This document shows, one piece after another, positions 10,706 to 21,586 of a DNA stretch of 64,000 nucleotides. The translations under genes were made by a program, and so were the position numbers. The stretch's first letter is position 1. Every line of letters begins with the position of its first letter. Source of the stretch: Zasmidium citrigriseum (Eukaryota; Ascomycota; Dothideomycetes; Mycosphaerellales; Mycosphaerellaceae); assembly GCA_002786025.1 (NCBI GenBank), contig NHNW01000002.1, positions 186,001 through 250,000 of the forward strand, in the 5' to 3' direction. A model generated the notes under the pieces. The model worked only from the letters and a program-made list of their open reading frames with translations. It had not been told where the DNA came from and did not search any database.

Positions 10706-11974
10706 CTACTCAAGCAACGAACTTGCAAGTGTCGCAAGTTCATCAAGACGTTCAAGTGGCCCTTTGCTCCCGCCAGCATCCCCATACAATCGCTGCAAGC
10801 AAGGCCGCAGTTTGTTCATCGCAATATCTCGTTGCTCGTCTGTCGCAAAAACGACAAAACGATGCGTGCAAAGATATCCTATCCTCAGCAATCTTCGAAG
10901 GTCCATCTTTGCTTTCGAGAATGAACCGGAAGATTTGCCCTTTGTGGCTCTGCTCTGCTTCCATCTTCGGAGACTTGAGCTGCTGAGATCGTCGCTCATC
11001 TGGCCGAGAAGATCGATGTTGTCTAATGGAATGGGTATATCTAGGGATGTTTTGGGGATATGGTCGTAGTCTATCGAGACAGCGTCGAACTGGAAGCGAA
11101 GTGACTTCGCAACGGCTCCTTCTTGCAGAGTCCAGACTCGTTTCAGCCAGCTGGACTCCTGGATTGCGGAAATGTATTGATCTGTCGACGCCAAAGATGA
11201 CGTTGATCCGGATTGGCACACGGCGAGTACACAGGTCGCCGTCTCGAAAATTCTTCGAATGCTGAAAATTCTGCCACGGCTCGCCGGGTCTATCGGTAGA
11301 CAAAGCGTATCTATCCAGAACGGAGTGTTGACCACGCCAGTCGCTTGATCGATGTTTCTTTGCAGCCGCAACAAAATGCACGAGGGGAGGGAGTTTTGGC
11401 GGGAGTTGCCCATACCCTCAGACCTTACGTGGCTGACGGCTACAAAAGGAGTGTCCTCTGTAGACTCTCCCAGCGTTGTTGTTGACATGCAAAGTTCTGC
11501 TTTGGAATCTTTCGTCTGTGCCGCCGCCAGGTCGCGGACGCTGAAGAGAGGCACCAGGCCGTCATCAACCACGGTCCTGATTCTTGCTCCAACATCTTCG
11601 ACTGGCTCACATCTGCAATCCGGACGAACATGCTGCGGCACTATGAGATCGTCCTCCGACGCTGATTCATCTTGTTGATGGCCGTCTTGTTGGGATATCA
11701 GCAGGTTGATTTCGCGCTCCCGACCGCGGACAGGTATTTCGTTATTTTGCATGGAAGTCGCCAGGATCGATGAATAGGCGGACCATGCAGCGCCCATGTC
11801 CTCTGTGCATATCTTGACTTCGATGAGAAAGATACATGTCGGCGAGTGGTGTCCTGCCGGGCAGGTCGTGCAGAATCCCTGCAAACCGCTGCCCAGGATT
11901 GACGCCACCTTCGCCGAAACAGCAAGCGATATGCAGCCACACATACACCGTCCAGTCGCTTCTGCAATGCCCAT
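10706..11974 (-). CDS. HET-domain (heterokaryon incompatibility) protein
   Basis: Single open frame of 422 aa. The HET core is recognisable from about residue 175: FVAVSHVRSEGMGN, then FWIDTLCLPID, IFETATCVLAVCQS and WLKRVWTLQEG, in the family order. HET domains trigger cell death on recognition of non-self after hyphal fusion; they are distantly related to TIR folds. The first ~70 residues are Cys-rich (RCMCGC, GFCTTCPAGHHSPTC) and not typical, so the start is uncertain: overlapping frames up to 12105 may hold an upstream exon that I cannot resolve. Divergently arranged with a membrane protein only ~130 bp away, and ~11 kb from an NLR-like gene. Confidence 0.75.
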   Translation of the reverse strand: MGIAEATGRCMCGCISLAVSAKVASILGSGLQGFCTTCPAGHHSPTCIFLIEVKICTEDMGAAWSAYSSILATSMQNNEIPVRGREREINLLISQQDGHQQDESASEDDLIVPQHVRPDCRCEPVEDVGARIRTVVDDGLVPLFSVRDLAAAQTKDSKAELCMSTTTLGESTEDTPFVAVSHVRSEGMGNSRQNSLPSCILLRLQRNIDQATGVVNTPFWIDTLCLPIDPASRGRIFSIRRIFETATCVLAVCQSGSTSSLASTDQYISAIQESSWLKRVWTLQEGAVAKSLRFQFDAVSIDYDHIPKTSLDIPIPLDNIDLLGQMSDDLSSSSLRRWKQSRATKGKSSGSFSKAKMDLRRLLRIGYLCTHRFVVFATDEQRDIAMNKLRPCLQRLYGDAGGSKGPLERLDELATLASSLLE

Positions 11975-12103
11975 GGCAACACCACATCAGGTGCCCGAGC
12001 GGCACAACAGCTTCGGGCATGGGCCATCTTCAGAACGGCTGAAAGGCTGTCGTGTCGACGAGGTGAGTCTGACAATGACCCTACATACTGTTCGCTGAGC
12101 AGC

Positions 12104-13744
12104 ATGGCTTATACAACATCACTACTTGCAGAGTTAGCCGTGCTCCTGATATTGCTGACCTGTCTCGTTGTCTCCTCCCCGGTGCTACCTACTCCTCAGC
12201 CGTTCCGCCGAGCGAACGAGCCCAATACGCAAGGATGGAACAACCCTCAGACGTCAGGCAATCTGCTGAAAGCGCAATGGCACAATCCAAAAGAGACGCT
12301 ATCGGTCTTGCTGATCATAGGAGGGGATATCGTGCAGAAAGCCATTACACAGATGACCGGAGCCGTATACTTGCATGTCCAGAGGAGTGGCAGGCAAAAA
12401 GGGGCAAAAGCGTCTAGCGACTACAAAAGGGTCTTGCGATGGTCCACGGGGAAACACACTTGGAGATTCAGCATAGCTCCAGTCTCGTCCCTGGTTCCAG
12501 ATGACGAGACTGGCTATGACTGGAGATTCAACCTCGCTCCAGTCGCATTCAGCTTTGGATGGGTGGGCTACGCCTTCACGTCCCTAGCTTCTGTCCTTGG
12601 TGATGGCCTTCTTATGCCTACTGCAGACACACAGGTAACGGTCATCAACTTGAAGTCCGGAACGACAAAAATCAACGAGTCGTGGATCCTTGGCCGTCTC
12701 GTTAGAGACATGGGCATCACACAGGAGCCAGAAGAGGAGGAACAATCTCAGAATGGCCAAACGCAAGCCAAGAACTCGAGCACCGAGGCCACTGCCAAAG
12801 TGGAAAAATCGAGTCAGCAAAAGTCACAGCCGGTACCGGGCGTCTACTTCTACCGAACAAAAGAGGGTGCCGGAAAGTCCAACCTTGGATGGTTGTGGCT
12901 GGGTTCGTTCGTCGTTCCTCTGCAGTATTTCATTGCCTCCATCCCAGTCTGGCAACCGGGAAGATCAGAATACGAACGCAACTGGATCATCATAATGATT
13001 ACATTTGTTGGTAACACGCTGGCGTTCTTGACCGGCCTCCTCCCGCAATGGCAAGAAGAAAGGTTTCCCGCCAGAAAGAACACCGGCCAACATTTCATAC
13101 TAACCAAAGGCAACGGCCACACCTCAAGCTACGTGATCTTGGATCCATTCGGAAAGAAGCAGAGCATGAACTTAGAGGACTTGGCAGTCGTTCGTCCAGA
13201 GGTGCTTAGTACTACCGCGACAAAGTTGTGCATACCGGTGCTCGCCCTGTGTTGGGTATTTCTTTTGCTCTGCATCGGCGGCCTCGAACGAGACACCTGG
13301 TACCTCTTTGGCGTGGGTCTCCTCGGCATGGCGCAGAACGTTGTCGCAGCCAATGCCTCTCGCCATCAGGACAGACACGGGATTCCCATCGAGAAGGCTA
13401 GCGCTAACGAGCAAGACGACTCGTGGAGGATCCAAGATAAAGAGACCCACAAGATCATGGAGGTGCTGATGCGGGCCGAACTCGTGCGCCCTTATGTCGG
13501 TTTGCGGTTAAAGAAGATCTTCTTCGCCGATACCAACCTCTTTCCCAAAGAGAAGGAGTTCTGGGACCGTGCGGAGATATCGGTTGCAGAAAGGGAGGAG
13601 AGACGCAAAGACCAGCGCGTCGACTTGTTGGATTACGTCCTGGAAAAGCAGGCTGACGATGAGAAAGAGCAGAAGTTGAGGGCGATCAAGAACGCGCCGC
13701 AAGCGGCACCATGTCTCTGGGCGGTACAGGACATGGGACCTTAG
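12104..13744 (+). CDS. Multi-pass membrane protein of a fungal family of unknown function
   Basis: 546 aa in one exon. It starts with a hydrophobic leader (LLAELAVLLILLTCLVVSS), then IIGGDIVQKAITQMTG and the block APVAFSFGWVGYAFTSL, NESWILGRLVRD, which I recognise as conserved in a large fungal family without known function. Further membrane segments lie near WLWLGSFVVPLQYF, WIIIMITFVGNTLAFLTG, LCIPVLALCWVFLLLCIGG and LFGVGLLGMAQNVVAA. A hydrophilic, Glu/Gln-rich loop sits around residues 205-245. The segment WRFSIAPV (near residue 120) is repeated as WRFNLAPV ~20 residues later, a local duplication. Head-to-head with the HET gene. Confidence 0.8.
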   Translation: MAYTTSLLAELAVLLILLTCLVVSSPVLPTPQPFRRANEPNTQGWNNPQTSGNLLKAQWHNPKETLSVLLIIGGDIVQKAITQMTGAVYLHVQRSGRQKGAKASSDYKRVLRWSTGKHTWRFSIAPVSSLVPDDETGYDWRFNLAPVAFSFGWVGYAFTSLASVLGDGLLMPTADTQVTVINLKSGTTKINESWILGRLVRDMGITQEPEEEEQSQNGQTQAKNSSTEATAKVEKSSQQKSQPVPGVYFYRTKEGAGKSNLGWLWLGSFVVPLQYFIASIPVWQPGRSEYERNWIIIMITFVGNTLAFLTGLLPQWQEERFPARKNTGQHFILTKGNGHTSSYVILDPFGKKQSMNLEDLAVVRPEVLSTTATKLCIPVLALCWVFLLLCIGGLERDTWYLFGVGLLGMAQNVVAANASRHQDRHGIPIEKASANEQDDSWRIQDKETHKIMEVLMRAELVRPYVGLRLKKIFFADTNLFPKEKEFWDRAEISVAEREERRKDQRVDLLDYVLEKQADDEKEQKLRAIKNAPQAAPCLWAVQDMGP

Positions 13745-13822
13745 GGTGAGCAGCTCGCGTCTACAGTTTAGCCATGCGCTTATGTCCAGTGACTTTGATG
13801 GTCGTTTTGGGCCCACAACACC

Positions 13823-15651
13823 TCACTCTTCGATGGATCCACCTTTCACATCTTCCAAGTGTTCGGCCCCTTGCCAATTCTTCTCCTCGTCTAGAAATTC
13901 TGCCAAGTTTCTTCTGGGGAGTTTACTCGCATTCGGCACAACATCGAAAATCGATTTGGACGATGCGAATATCTCATCGAGTTCTTCGAGGCTGCGATTT
14001 GATGTCTCTGGAAAGAAAAAGTAGATTGCCGGGACGACGCTGGTGTATAGTGTTAGAGTGGAATGTGAGAGGTTGCAAGGGGATGGGGAACTCACGCGGC
14101 ATTGAAAGCGGCATAGACGATGAAGTAACGGTAGCCGATTGATGTGAAGGCTACAGGCGTGACCTGCGAGTGTAGGAGGTTAGAGGGGAACCGATAAGGA
14201 GCGAAGGGAATGGGGCGTACCTCGACGACAAGGAAATTCCAAAGCCATGAGACAGCTGTAGAGACTCCCGCAACACCAGCACGCATATGCACCGGCGCAA
14301 TCTCTGAAGCGTAGACAAACGGGATCCCGAGAAAGCCGATACAGAAGCAGAACTGAAAGAAGAATATGAAGAAGACTGCGGCTTGGAGAGCAGAGGTGTT
14401 GGTTGCGGAGGATGTACACCCCGTAAGACAGGCCATGTTAATGGCCGTCATACCAGCGGAGAACATCATCAACTTGCGACGTCCGAAGCGGTCGACGGTG
14501 AAGCTGCAGACCAGGGAGCCGAGGATCAGGACCGCTTGCAGGGAGGCGGAGAGGATCTTTGCGGTGGTGGGCCTGTAGTGCAGTTGTTGTTCGAAGACGG
14601 CGGTGGTATAGTAGGAGATAGCGTTTGTGCCGGACCTAGACAAGTGATCAGTGCTATGATTCTAACGAGAGGGAGAGGAGAGGTACATCTGCAAAAAGAT
14701 CTGGACAATGCAAGCCAGACAAACCCGGTGAAATGTCCTCTGCGGTCCCATCTTGAACATGGCCGACAATTTGAACGTCCCGGCCAGTTCCAGCGAAGTC
14801 TGTACATCCCGGATCTCCTTACTGACAATCTCATCATCCTCCTCAACATCATAGATCCGGGCAAAGATATCCCTCGCCTCATCCAATCGATTCTTCTTGA
14901 CCAGCCACCTTGGCGACTCAGGTAGTGTGAAGATGAAGGCCATAACAATCACCGAAAACACAAGCGGCAACGCCAACGGCAGCCTCCAAGACACACTATT
15001 CGGATCCGCAAACGACACCCCAAAAGACAGCCACAGCGCAATCGAAAGGCCTATACCGCAAAACGTGCCGAAGCCAGAGACATGGCTCCCGCGACTCGTG
15101 GCTTTGGAGAGCTCGGACTGCCAGACAGAGACCGTGGCGATGATGCCTCCTGTTCCTAGGCCGAGGATTATGCGGGCGATTATGAATTGTGCGAGTTGGA
15201 AGGATGTACCCATGAGGATGCAGCCGATGCCTTGGATGGCACAGGCGATGAAGATTGTCCAGCGGCGGCCGAGGCGGTCGCCCAGGAAGGTGCAGGAGAG
15301 CGCGCCGAAGGTGCCGAAGAGGGTGTACATTGCTACGACGGTGCCTACGTAGTGTTAGCAATAGGTGGGTATTTGGTGAAGGGAGTATGATAGAGACCTT
15401 GAATCGTTGAGTTGTCATGTTGCTTCGTTCCAGTTGTGAAGATGGTATCGATGGCGGGGAACTGTTCGTTGAATGATCTTGTTGTTAGGACGCCGCCAGC
15501 ACTCCCTTGGTTGTAGCCGAAGATTATGACTGCAATGCAATGTTAGTGACATTTAATCATTTCGATAAAGTGACAGCGTACTGGCCCACATGCTCTCCAG
15601 CCATATGGCAATGTTGAGCTTCTTACCCCTCAACCCCCAATATCGAGCCAT
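13823..15651 (-). CDS. MFS sugar porter (hexose/quinate-type permease)
   Basis: Six exons (15582-15651, 15398-15529, 14687-15344, 14221-14635, 14096-14163, 13823-14039) join to 519 aa. It begins MARYWGLRGKKLNIAI and contains family marks: GYNQGSAGG in TM1, GDRLGRRW after TM2, PESPRWLVKKNR before the central loop, DRFGRRK between TM8 and TM9, and PETSNRSLEELDEIF after TM12. About 12 membrane segments. Plasma-membrane uptake of sugars or related polyols/acids by proton symport is expected; the exact substrate is not predictable. The intron positions are consistent, each restoring the frame. Confidence 0.92.
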
Positions 15652-15678
15652 GCTGCACTCGTCTACTTGATGTCGCCG

Positions 15679-16029
15679 TCAATGCTTCAACAAATGATTG
15701 TCAATACATTCCCCTCGAACAACCAACAAAGGCAGAAAATGCAGACTAGCCGCATCTCGCGTGCTTAAGTACCACGTGCGGTACACTTCGACTGCCGTGG
15801 CTAAATGCTCCCTTCTCCGCAATCCTCCTCTCATGGTCATGCACTCCGGATTCGCCTCCACATAGAAGTCCCGTAGGATTGCGTCTGAGGTTGCAAATCG
15901 CAACTCTAAGCTCCGCCAAGACGGAGCTTGTGTGTAGATCCTCTCTGTGTCCTGCAGCAGTATCCTTGCTGGTGATGGGAACAAGGCATGCGGTGCTGGA
16001 GAAGTGATGTTTCGCCTAAAATCCGACAT
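15679..16029 (-). CDS. Hypothetical ORF upstream of the MFS gene
   Basis: 116 codons with ATG at 16029, lying between the GNAT gene and the MFS start, on the same strand as both and ending 28 bp before the MFS ATG. No domain, signal peptide or membrane segment. It may be a real small gene, an upstream ORF in the MFS leader, or chance. Low confidence. Confidence 0.22.
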   Translation of the reverse strand: MSDFRRNITSPAPHALFPSPARILLQDTERIYTQAPSWRSLELRFATSDAILRDFYVEANPECMTMRGGLRRREHLATAVEVYRTWYLSTRDAASLHFLPLLVVRGECIDNHLLKH

Positions 16030-16049
16030 AGAGGGTTTCGACGAAAGCC

Positions 16050-16562
16050 TTACTTCGTGTTTTGTTCACTCTTCAAGTCCAGTCGCATGAAAGTTGTGTT
16101 CTCAATTGGGGAGTCGTAGTACGGCTCAACTTCAACGAATCTCAGAGATCGGTACAAAGCCTGCGCGGACGCCATGGTAGACAACGTATCCAGCAGCATA
16201 CCCTCGTAGCCCATTCGTTTGGCCTCTCCAATGACTGCGCATGCAAGTTCCCGGCCGAGACCCAGCCCGCGACCACTTGGATGAACGTAGAGTCGCTTCA
16301 TCTCGCAGTGTCCAGACTTCGTAAAAGGTCGCAAACCTACGCATCCGATGGCTTTGCCTTCTGTATTTCGAGCGAGAAGCAGAGTTCCTTGTGGTGGTGC
16401 GTACTTTCCTGGCATGTTGGCCATTTCTGTAGCGAAGTCCTGAAAGCTCAGGTCGATGCCGAGCGATTGGGCGTATTCTTCAAAGAGTGCGATGACCGCT
16501 TTGAGGTCCTCTGGCGATTGAGCATCTTTTATCGTGAAGGAGGCCCTGCCGCTACTCATCAT
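16050..16562 (-). CDS. GNAT-family N-acetyltransferase
   Basis: 170 aa, one exon, the usual size of a single GNAT domain. The acetyl-CoA pyrophosphate-binding motif A is clear: EMKRLYVHPSGRGLGLGREL, with R-G-L-G-L-G-R, followed by motif B (LYRSLRFVEVEPYYDSP). Such enzymes transfer acetyl from acetyl-CoA to an amine; the acceptor is unknown. Two adjacent ATGs (16562 and 16559) could serve as start. Confidence 0.88.
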   Translation of the reverse strand: MMSSGRASFTIKDAQSPEDLKAVIALFEEYAQSLGIDLSFQDFATEMANMPGKYAPPQGTLLLARNTEGKAIGCVGLRPFTKSGHCEMKRLYVHPSGRGLGLGRELACAVIGEAKRMGYEGMLLDTLSTMASAQALYRSLRFVEVEPYYDSPIENTTFMRLDLKSEQNTK

Positions 16563-17062
16563 TGCGTAACGCGATCCGGCTGATTTTGGAAAGGAGAGAA
16601 TGAAGTGGCAGAAAAGTCAGAAAGGAGAGCATAGCTGTAGCTGTAGGAAAATTTCCGTTTCTTAGCTTTTTGGGTGTGCTGCCCTTGGGATAGACCAGTG
16701 TGTGTGTCCAAGAGAGATGACTTAGCGTTGTAATGGTTGTGTGTACTCCGTAGGGCGAAGTGTTCGGTTTTGGAGCCGAAAGGAATTTGAAAGAGGACTA
16801 AGTGAGGCCTCGACTTATGGCCGGTAAGGTGATTTGACAAAAGTCGCCGGATCTGAAGCCGTCTCCAGGACATCAGGTCGCCTTCTTGCTCTCGTCCTTC
16901 CTCTCCCATTATTCTCATTCACGACATCAATCAAGAACTGCCCAGACAGCATCACAAAATCGCTTTTGATTAACTCGGATGAAACATCGTCCACCACGCA
17001 GAGAAACACACAGTCTTGCACAGAAACTTGTTGTTGATTTGATACGCGCCCAAAACGCGTCT
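16563..17062. other. Intergenic, promoter of GNAT gene
   Basis: 500 bp upstream of the GNAT start and downstream of the permease stop. Short ORFs only; nothing recognised. Confidence 0.4.
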
Positions 17063-18952
17063 CTACCACATCTTATACCACAGCCTTCCAAGGCGAGACG
17101 TCGGCATGTCAATGTCCTCGACTTCCCAGATTGAGCACTCTTCATCGACTTCAGCCTTGCCGCTCCACAGGTCCATCTCTTCCGGCTTCACGAACTTTGT
17201 GCGTTTAAGCACCTTCCAAAGGACATACACAAAGGCCGCAAATGCCAGTCCGAAATAGCTCGTCACGAAGCCTTGCACATCGAATGGCACGAAGACATCA
17301 AATCCGAGGAAAATAAGAACGACGGTGCCCATGCCGAGGCCCACGTATGCTGCGTACGGCATCAACGGCGCTTTCCAGTGCAGGCTGTCCCGCGAGATGC
17401 CTTGTGCCTTCAAGCCCCTGTTCCAGCCGACCCAGGTTGCAATCATGAATAGGTATGATAGCACAAAGCCGCAAGTGCAGAGACTGACGAACCAATCGAA
17501 GACGGTTACGGCCGCATTGCTGGCGATCAGGAAGGTGATACAGCCGATCACGCTGACCGTCATGACCGCGTAGATCGGGTTGCCAGCTTTTGTGCACTTC
17601 ATGAAAATCTTTGGAGCCTGTCCATCCAACGCCAGGCTGTACAGCGTCCGGGAAGAGCTGTAGAGGTATGCATTGCCACAAGACCAGCCAGACAACAAAA
17701 TGAGGACGTTGACTAAGTCCGCAAGCCCGCTGATTCCAAGATTCGTGATACCGATGACCCAGGGCGAGGCGGCAGATCCGGCGGCACCATCGTTAATTGC
17801 CCCAAGAAGTCGAGGATCCCTGCTGGAGCAAATGATACCAACACCAAGAACTCCCATGACATAGAAGCCAACGATACGCCAGAACACTAACTTGGCGACC
17901 CTAGGGATATTACGCCTGGGGTTCCTGATCTCTCCAGTGGCCAAAGCAATGAGATCCGGACCTGCTACGGAGAACGCGGCATACTAGAAGGAAAAGGTAG
18001 AAGGTCAGTATGTCTCGGACATGTCGCAGGATTGGCTTCTGCCCTTGACTTTACGTACCGTAATGACGCTCCAGAAGCCGAGAAAGCGACCCGTAACGCC
18101 GGTGGTGTAGTACTCATGCATAGCGTTGCCATGATCCCAGTGGCGAAAGCCATACACATCATGTTTGGGGTTGCCTCCAACCATGGTGATGAACGTCAGC
18201 AGGCAGAGACCGATGATGAGCAACAGCTTGGTACAGCCGAAGATGAATTCGCTCTCGCCGTACCACCTACGTCGCCGTCAGCACTGCGTTCAATATCGAC
18301 ATCGAAAAGCTTACTTGACGGCGAAGACATTCAGAAACACGCAGACAACGAGGACCACGGCCACCCAGACCGCGGGATTCACATCGATGTTCCAGTATTG
18401 CATGACGGTGGCAACGGCCGAGATCTCCGCGCAGTAAAGCATAGACGACGCGAAGAAGTACCTAGTGACGAAGTCAGCTTCCATATGAATCTATAGGGAC
18501 GGCAAAGGCTTACGTCCACCCCAGAGCGAATCCAAACGCTGGATCGACGAATCTCGACGCAAACTCGTAAATGCTACCCCGAATGGGCAGATGAGTGGCC
18601 ATCTCGGCTACACACATGTTCGCCGGCCAGATGAACAGCGCCGGATAGATGATGTACGCCAGCAGAACGCTCAACGGCCCGGCTTTGCTCAAACTAGAGC
18701 CGATGCCAACAAAAATTCCGGTCCCCTTGGAGCTGTTAGCATCTGCAGATGATATTTCGTGATACCTGGACAGACAATGGCGCCGGCGAGGGCAAGAATT
18801 TGGACATGTCGACCGCTGAGGCCCCTCTGTGTCTTCCCATATTTCTTCGTTATTTCGTCCGTTTCGATGACATCGCCAAGATGTGTCTCAGAATCGGAAG
18901 AATCGACATTGGGCGCCTTTGAGATGGTGGTTTCGATATCCGGAACACCCAT
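17063..18952 (-). CDS. Amino-acid permease (APC superfamily, YAT type)
   Basis: Exons 18776-18952, 18514-18725, 18315-18461, 18059-18266 and 17063-17983 give 554 aa. After a hydrophilic acidic N-terminus, TM1 reads LALAGAI-GTGIFVGIGSSL once intron 1 is removed, matching the family's conserved IGTG substrate-binding kink. Later marks are GPLSVLLAYI, GWTYFFASS, FSVAGPDLIALATGEIRNPRR (the E/GE-N-PR signature) and SGWSCGNAYLYSSSR. Plasma-membrane H+-coupled amino-acid uptake is expected. Intron 1 (18726-18775) must start GTCTGT, a weak donor, to give the conserved junction. Divergent from the P450 gene. Confidence 0.9.
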
Positions 18953-19610
18953 CTTTGGATGCGAGAAGGCTCAATGCTGCTCTGAGGATCTGATCAACAT
19001 CTGGAAATGTTTTCAAGGCGGACATGCAACCATCTTGTAAGGCTGGAAGACCATTCTCCTTGGCAAACGCCACGCCGGGGTATGACTGCTTGATCGATGC
19101 CATTGCTATCTAGTATCACGGCGTCGTAACTCTTATCAGACTTGGTTGCTGTTAGACTTGCCAGGTTGAGCTTGGTCGGTTTCATAAATGCTTGCCGGCC
19201 GGATTTTGGCCTATCTAATACTTGGCATTTTCATATGCCAAGTCGTCTATTCAAAGTTCGAGCGTCGAGACCTCACCCCATGCAAAATGGGACTTCGAAT
19301 GAGAGGAACGCGCGGGCAGCCAACACTTACATGAATAGAGATACGCTAATCACCGCACCAATGACAGAAGCGGGAGCTATTGCGAGAGGTCATCCTGATG
19401 ATGGAGCTCTGCCGATCTTGCTTCTCAACACGATGGAGGGCGATTGCCAACTTCGAAGTCGGATTGGACAGCCCTTTTATTATGAATTGATCATACACTT
19501 AGGACATTGGAGAAACCGGCGACGAGACAGAAGATAATTGGTTACGGCCAGCCTTCTCCGACATCCCTGATCATCAACCTTCGGACACCCGACTAGACTG
19601 TCTGGATAGC
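18953..19610. other. Bidirectional promoter between permease and P450
   Basis: 658 bp between divergent starts. ORFs of 60-130 codons here have no recognisable features. No repeat or RNA gene seen. Confidence 0.4.
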
Positions 19611-21483
19611 ATGGCTACTTTCACGGCTCTAGTTTCTCACGCAGACCCGCCAATCTGGATTCCTGTATTCCTTGTGCTGGCACTTGCAGGGCTCATCATT
19701 CGACAGTTGACTGCACCTGTCTCCAAATTGCCCGGCTCGTTCCTAACAAAACTCACAATCTTACCCATCGTCTACCAAGATCACATCGGCAACAGGACGA
19801 AATGGACCGAAGACCTCCATCGTAAATACGGACCTCTAGTCCGACTATCACCAAAGGAAGTTTCTGTCTCTTCTACAGCTTCCATCCGAGATGTCTTCAC
19901 GGGATCCGCTAAGACTGGCTACTATCCGAAAGCTCCAATCTTTAATATCTTCCAGCATTACGGAGCTCGAAATGCCTTCTCGAGTATACATTCTGAGAAT
20001 CACTCATGGCGGCGAAAGATCGTGGCTGGGAACTATGCACAGACGGCTATTGTGGCAAAGGAGGCGAGACATGGTAGACTGTGGAGGAATGTCGGCAACT
20101 TCATCGCTATGATCCATCGTGAAGGTGTGAGCCAGGAGAGTGACACTCCCAAGTCGATCGACTTCTTCAGTGCTTGTCGATTTTATGCGGCCGACAACAT
20201 CACATCGCATCTTTTTGTCGAAGGAAGTCACGCACTGGATGGCGACCAAGAGATCCGAAGCATCGTTGAAGACTCGGCAGAGGGACCGAGCGATGTTATG
20301 TCGTACTTCAAAATGGAGTTTGAGACTCTACACTCTGCTCTTGGCCCAATCACAAGTACCGTCTACAGACTACTAAACCTCGAGCATAAAGCCACGGGAA
20401 GATCAAGACCAGCAACTGCTTCTGGCAAACACGTTGATCTTGAGCAGAGCAAATGGTACGGAGGCACTGCGATTCGGGACTGGGGCTGGAAGCACTTTCT
20501 CCAGACCCGAGAAGCTCTTGTTGAAGATGAGATCGACACCTCGTTAGAGTCTCCTGTCGCAGCAAAACTTGCCGCTAACGCCATCCAAGGCGAGCAGTCT
20601 GTACTGAACGAAGGACCTTCCATACAGGATGCTGGCATTCGACTTCTTAAGTCGTCGACGCTAGACGGAGGCATGATCCAGTTCTACAGAAACGAAGGCT
20701 GTGCCAGCGAATGCATGGACCAATTCCTCGCTGGCCTTGACACGGTTGGCGACACCCTGGCGTATGTCCTCCAGGTGCTGTCTACGCCAAAGCATCGAGA
20801 TACCCAAGAGAAGCTCCGCCAAGAATGCTTGTCACTCAGCCTGCCTCAATCGTACGATGAGCCCTTGTCAAGCAAGCAACTAGCAGATGTCCACTCTGCT
20901 CCATATGTGGAAGCCATATTGAAGGAGACACTTCGTACCTTTCCAGCATCTACCACGGCGTTCCAGAGGGTGGTCCCTGTCGGCGGCCGATCTCTGGAAG
21001 GATACTACGTACCAGGTGACACCATCATTGGAGGGATTCCGACCACAATCAACCGCGACGCAAGCGTATTTGACAGAAACGGAACCTTCGACGTAAATCA
21101 GTGGCTACCTCAGAGATGGATCGACGCAGACCGCGATTCGCTGGCTGAGATGAATCGACGGCTGTGGACTTTTGGAAGCGGAGGGAGAGGCTGTATTGGC
21201 AGACAGTAAGTCTGTCTTATCTTATCTGGAACTTGGACCTTCTGATGTTTTGTAGCCTTGCCATTCTCGAGATGAAGCTATTACTTGTCGGCATCTATTC
21301 GCGATTCAGTACTGCGATTGATGACGGGACGCCTGTGCCTCGATCAAAGAAGTGAGTTCTGTTTGCACCGTGGCTTTGAGGCGAAGCTGACACTTGCATA
21401 GCCATTGTAGTAGCAGGACTACCTTCAGGGATGTCGACTGGTTCAAGGATGCCAAGGGCATACTCTCGTTCGAGCCTTGCTGA
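19611..21483 (+). CDS. Cytochrome P450 monooxygenase
   Basis: Exons 19611-21205, 21256-21351 and 21402-21483 give 590 aa. An N-terminal membrane anchor (WIPVFLVLALAGLIIRQL) is followed by LPGSFLTKL and RKYGPLVRLSP. The I-helix reads FLAGLDTVGDTLAYVL, K-helix KETLR, and the heme loop FGSGGRGCIGRHLAILEMK, with the ligand Cys at about residue 527 and the intron falling just after it. Length is slightly above the ~500 of most fungal P450s. ER-bound, needs a CPR reductase partner. Substrate not predictable; CYP3A/thromboxane-like topology is possible. The last 27 residues come from exon 3 and end FEPC. Confidence 0.9.
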
Positions 21484-21526
21484 GGATCAATGTTCACCAT
21501 CTGACTCCCCACGCCACTACTTGCGG

Positions 21527-21582
21527 CCGTTCCCTTTCGGCCATCTCCTTTCGACCATCTGCTTTCGACCATCTGCTTTCGA
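21527..21582. repeat. 14-bp tandem repeat, 3 exact-frame units plus a degenerate fourth
   Basis: Units ccatctcctttcga, ccatctgctttcga and ccatctgctttcga run from 21541 to 21582, preceded by a diverged copy from 21527. It lies between the converging 3' ends of the P450 and antiporter genes. Confidence 0.7.
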
Positions 21583-21586
21583 GCGT

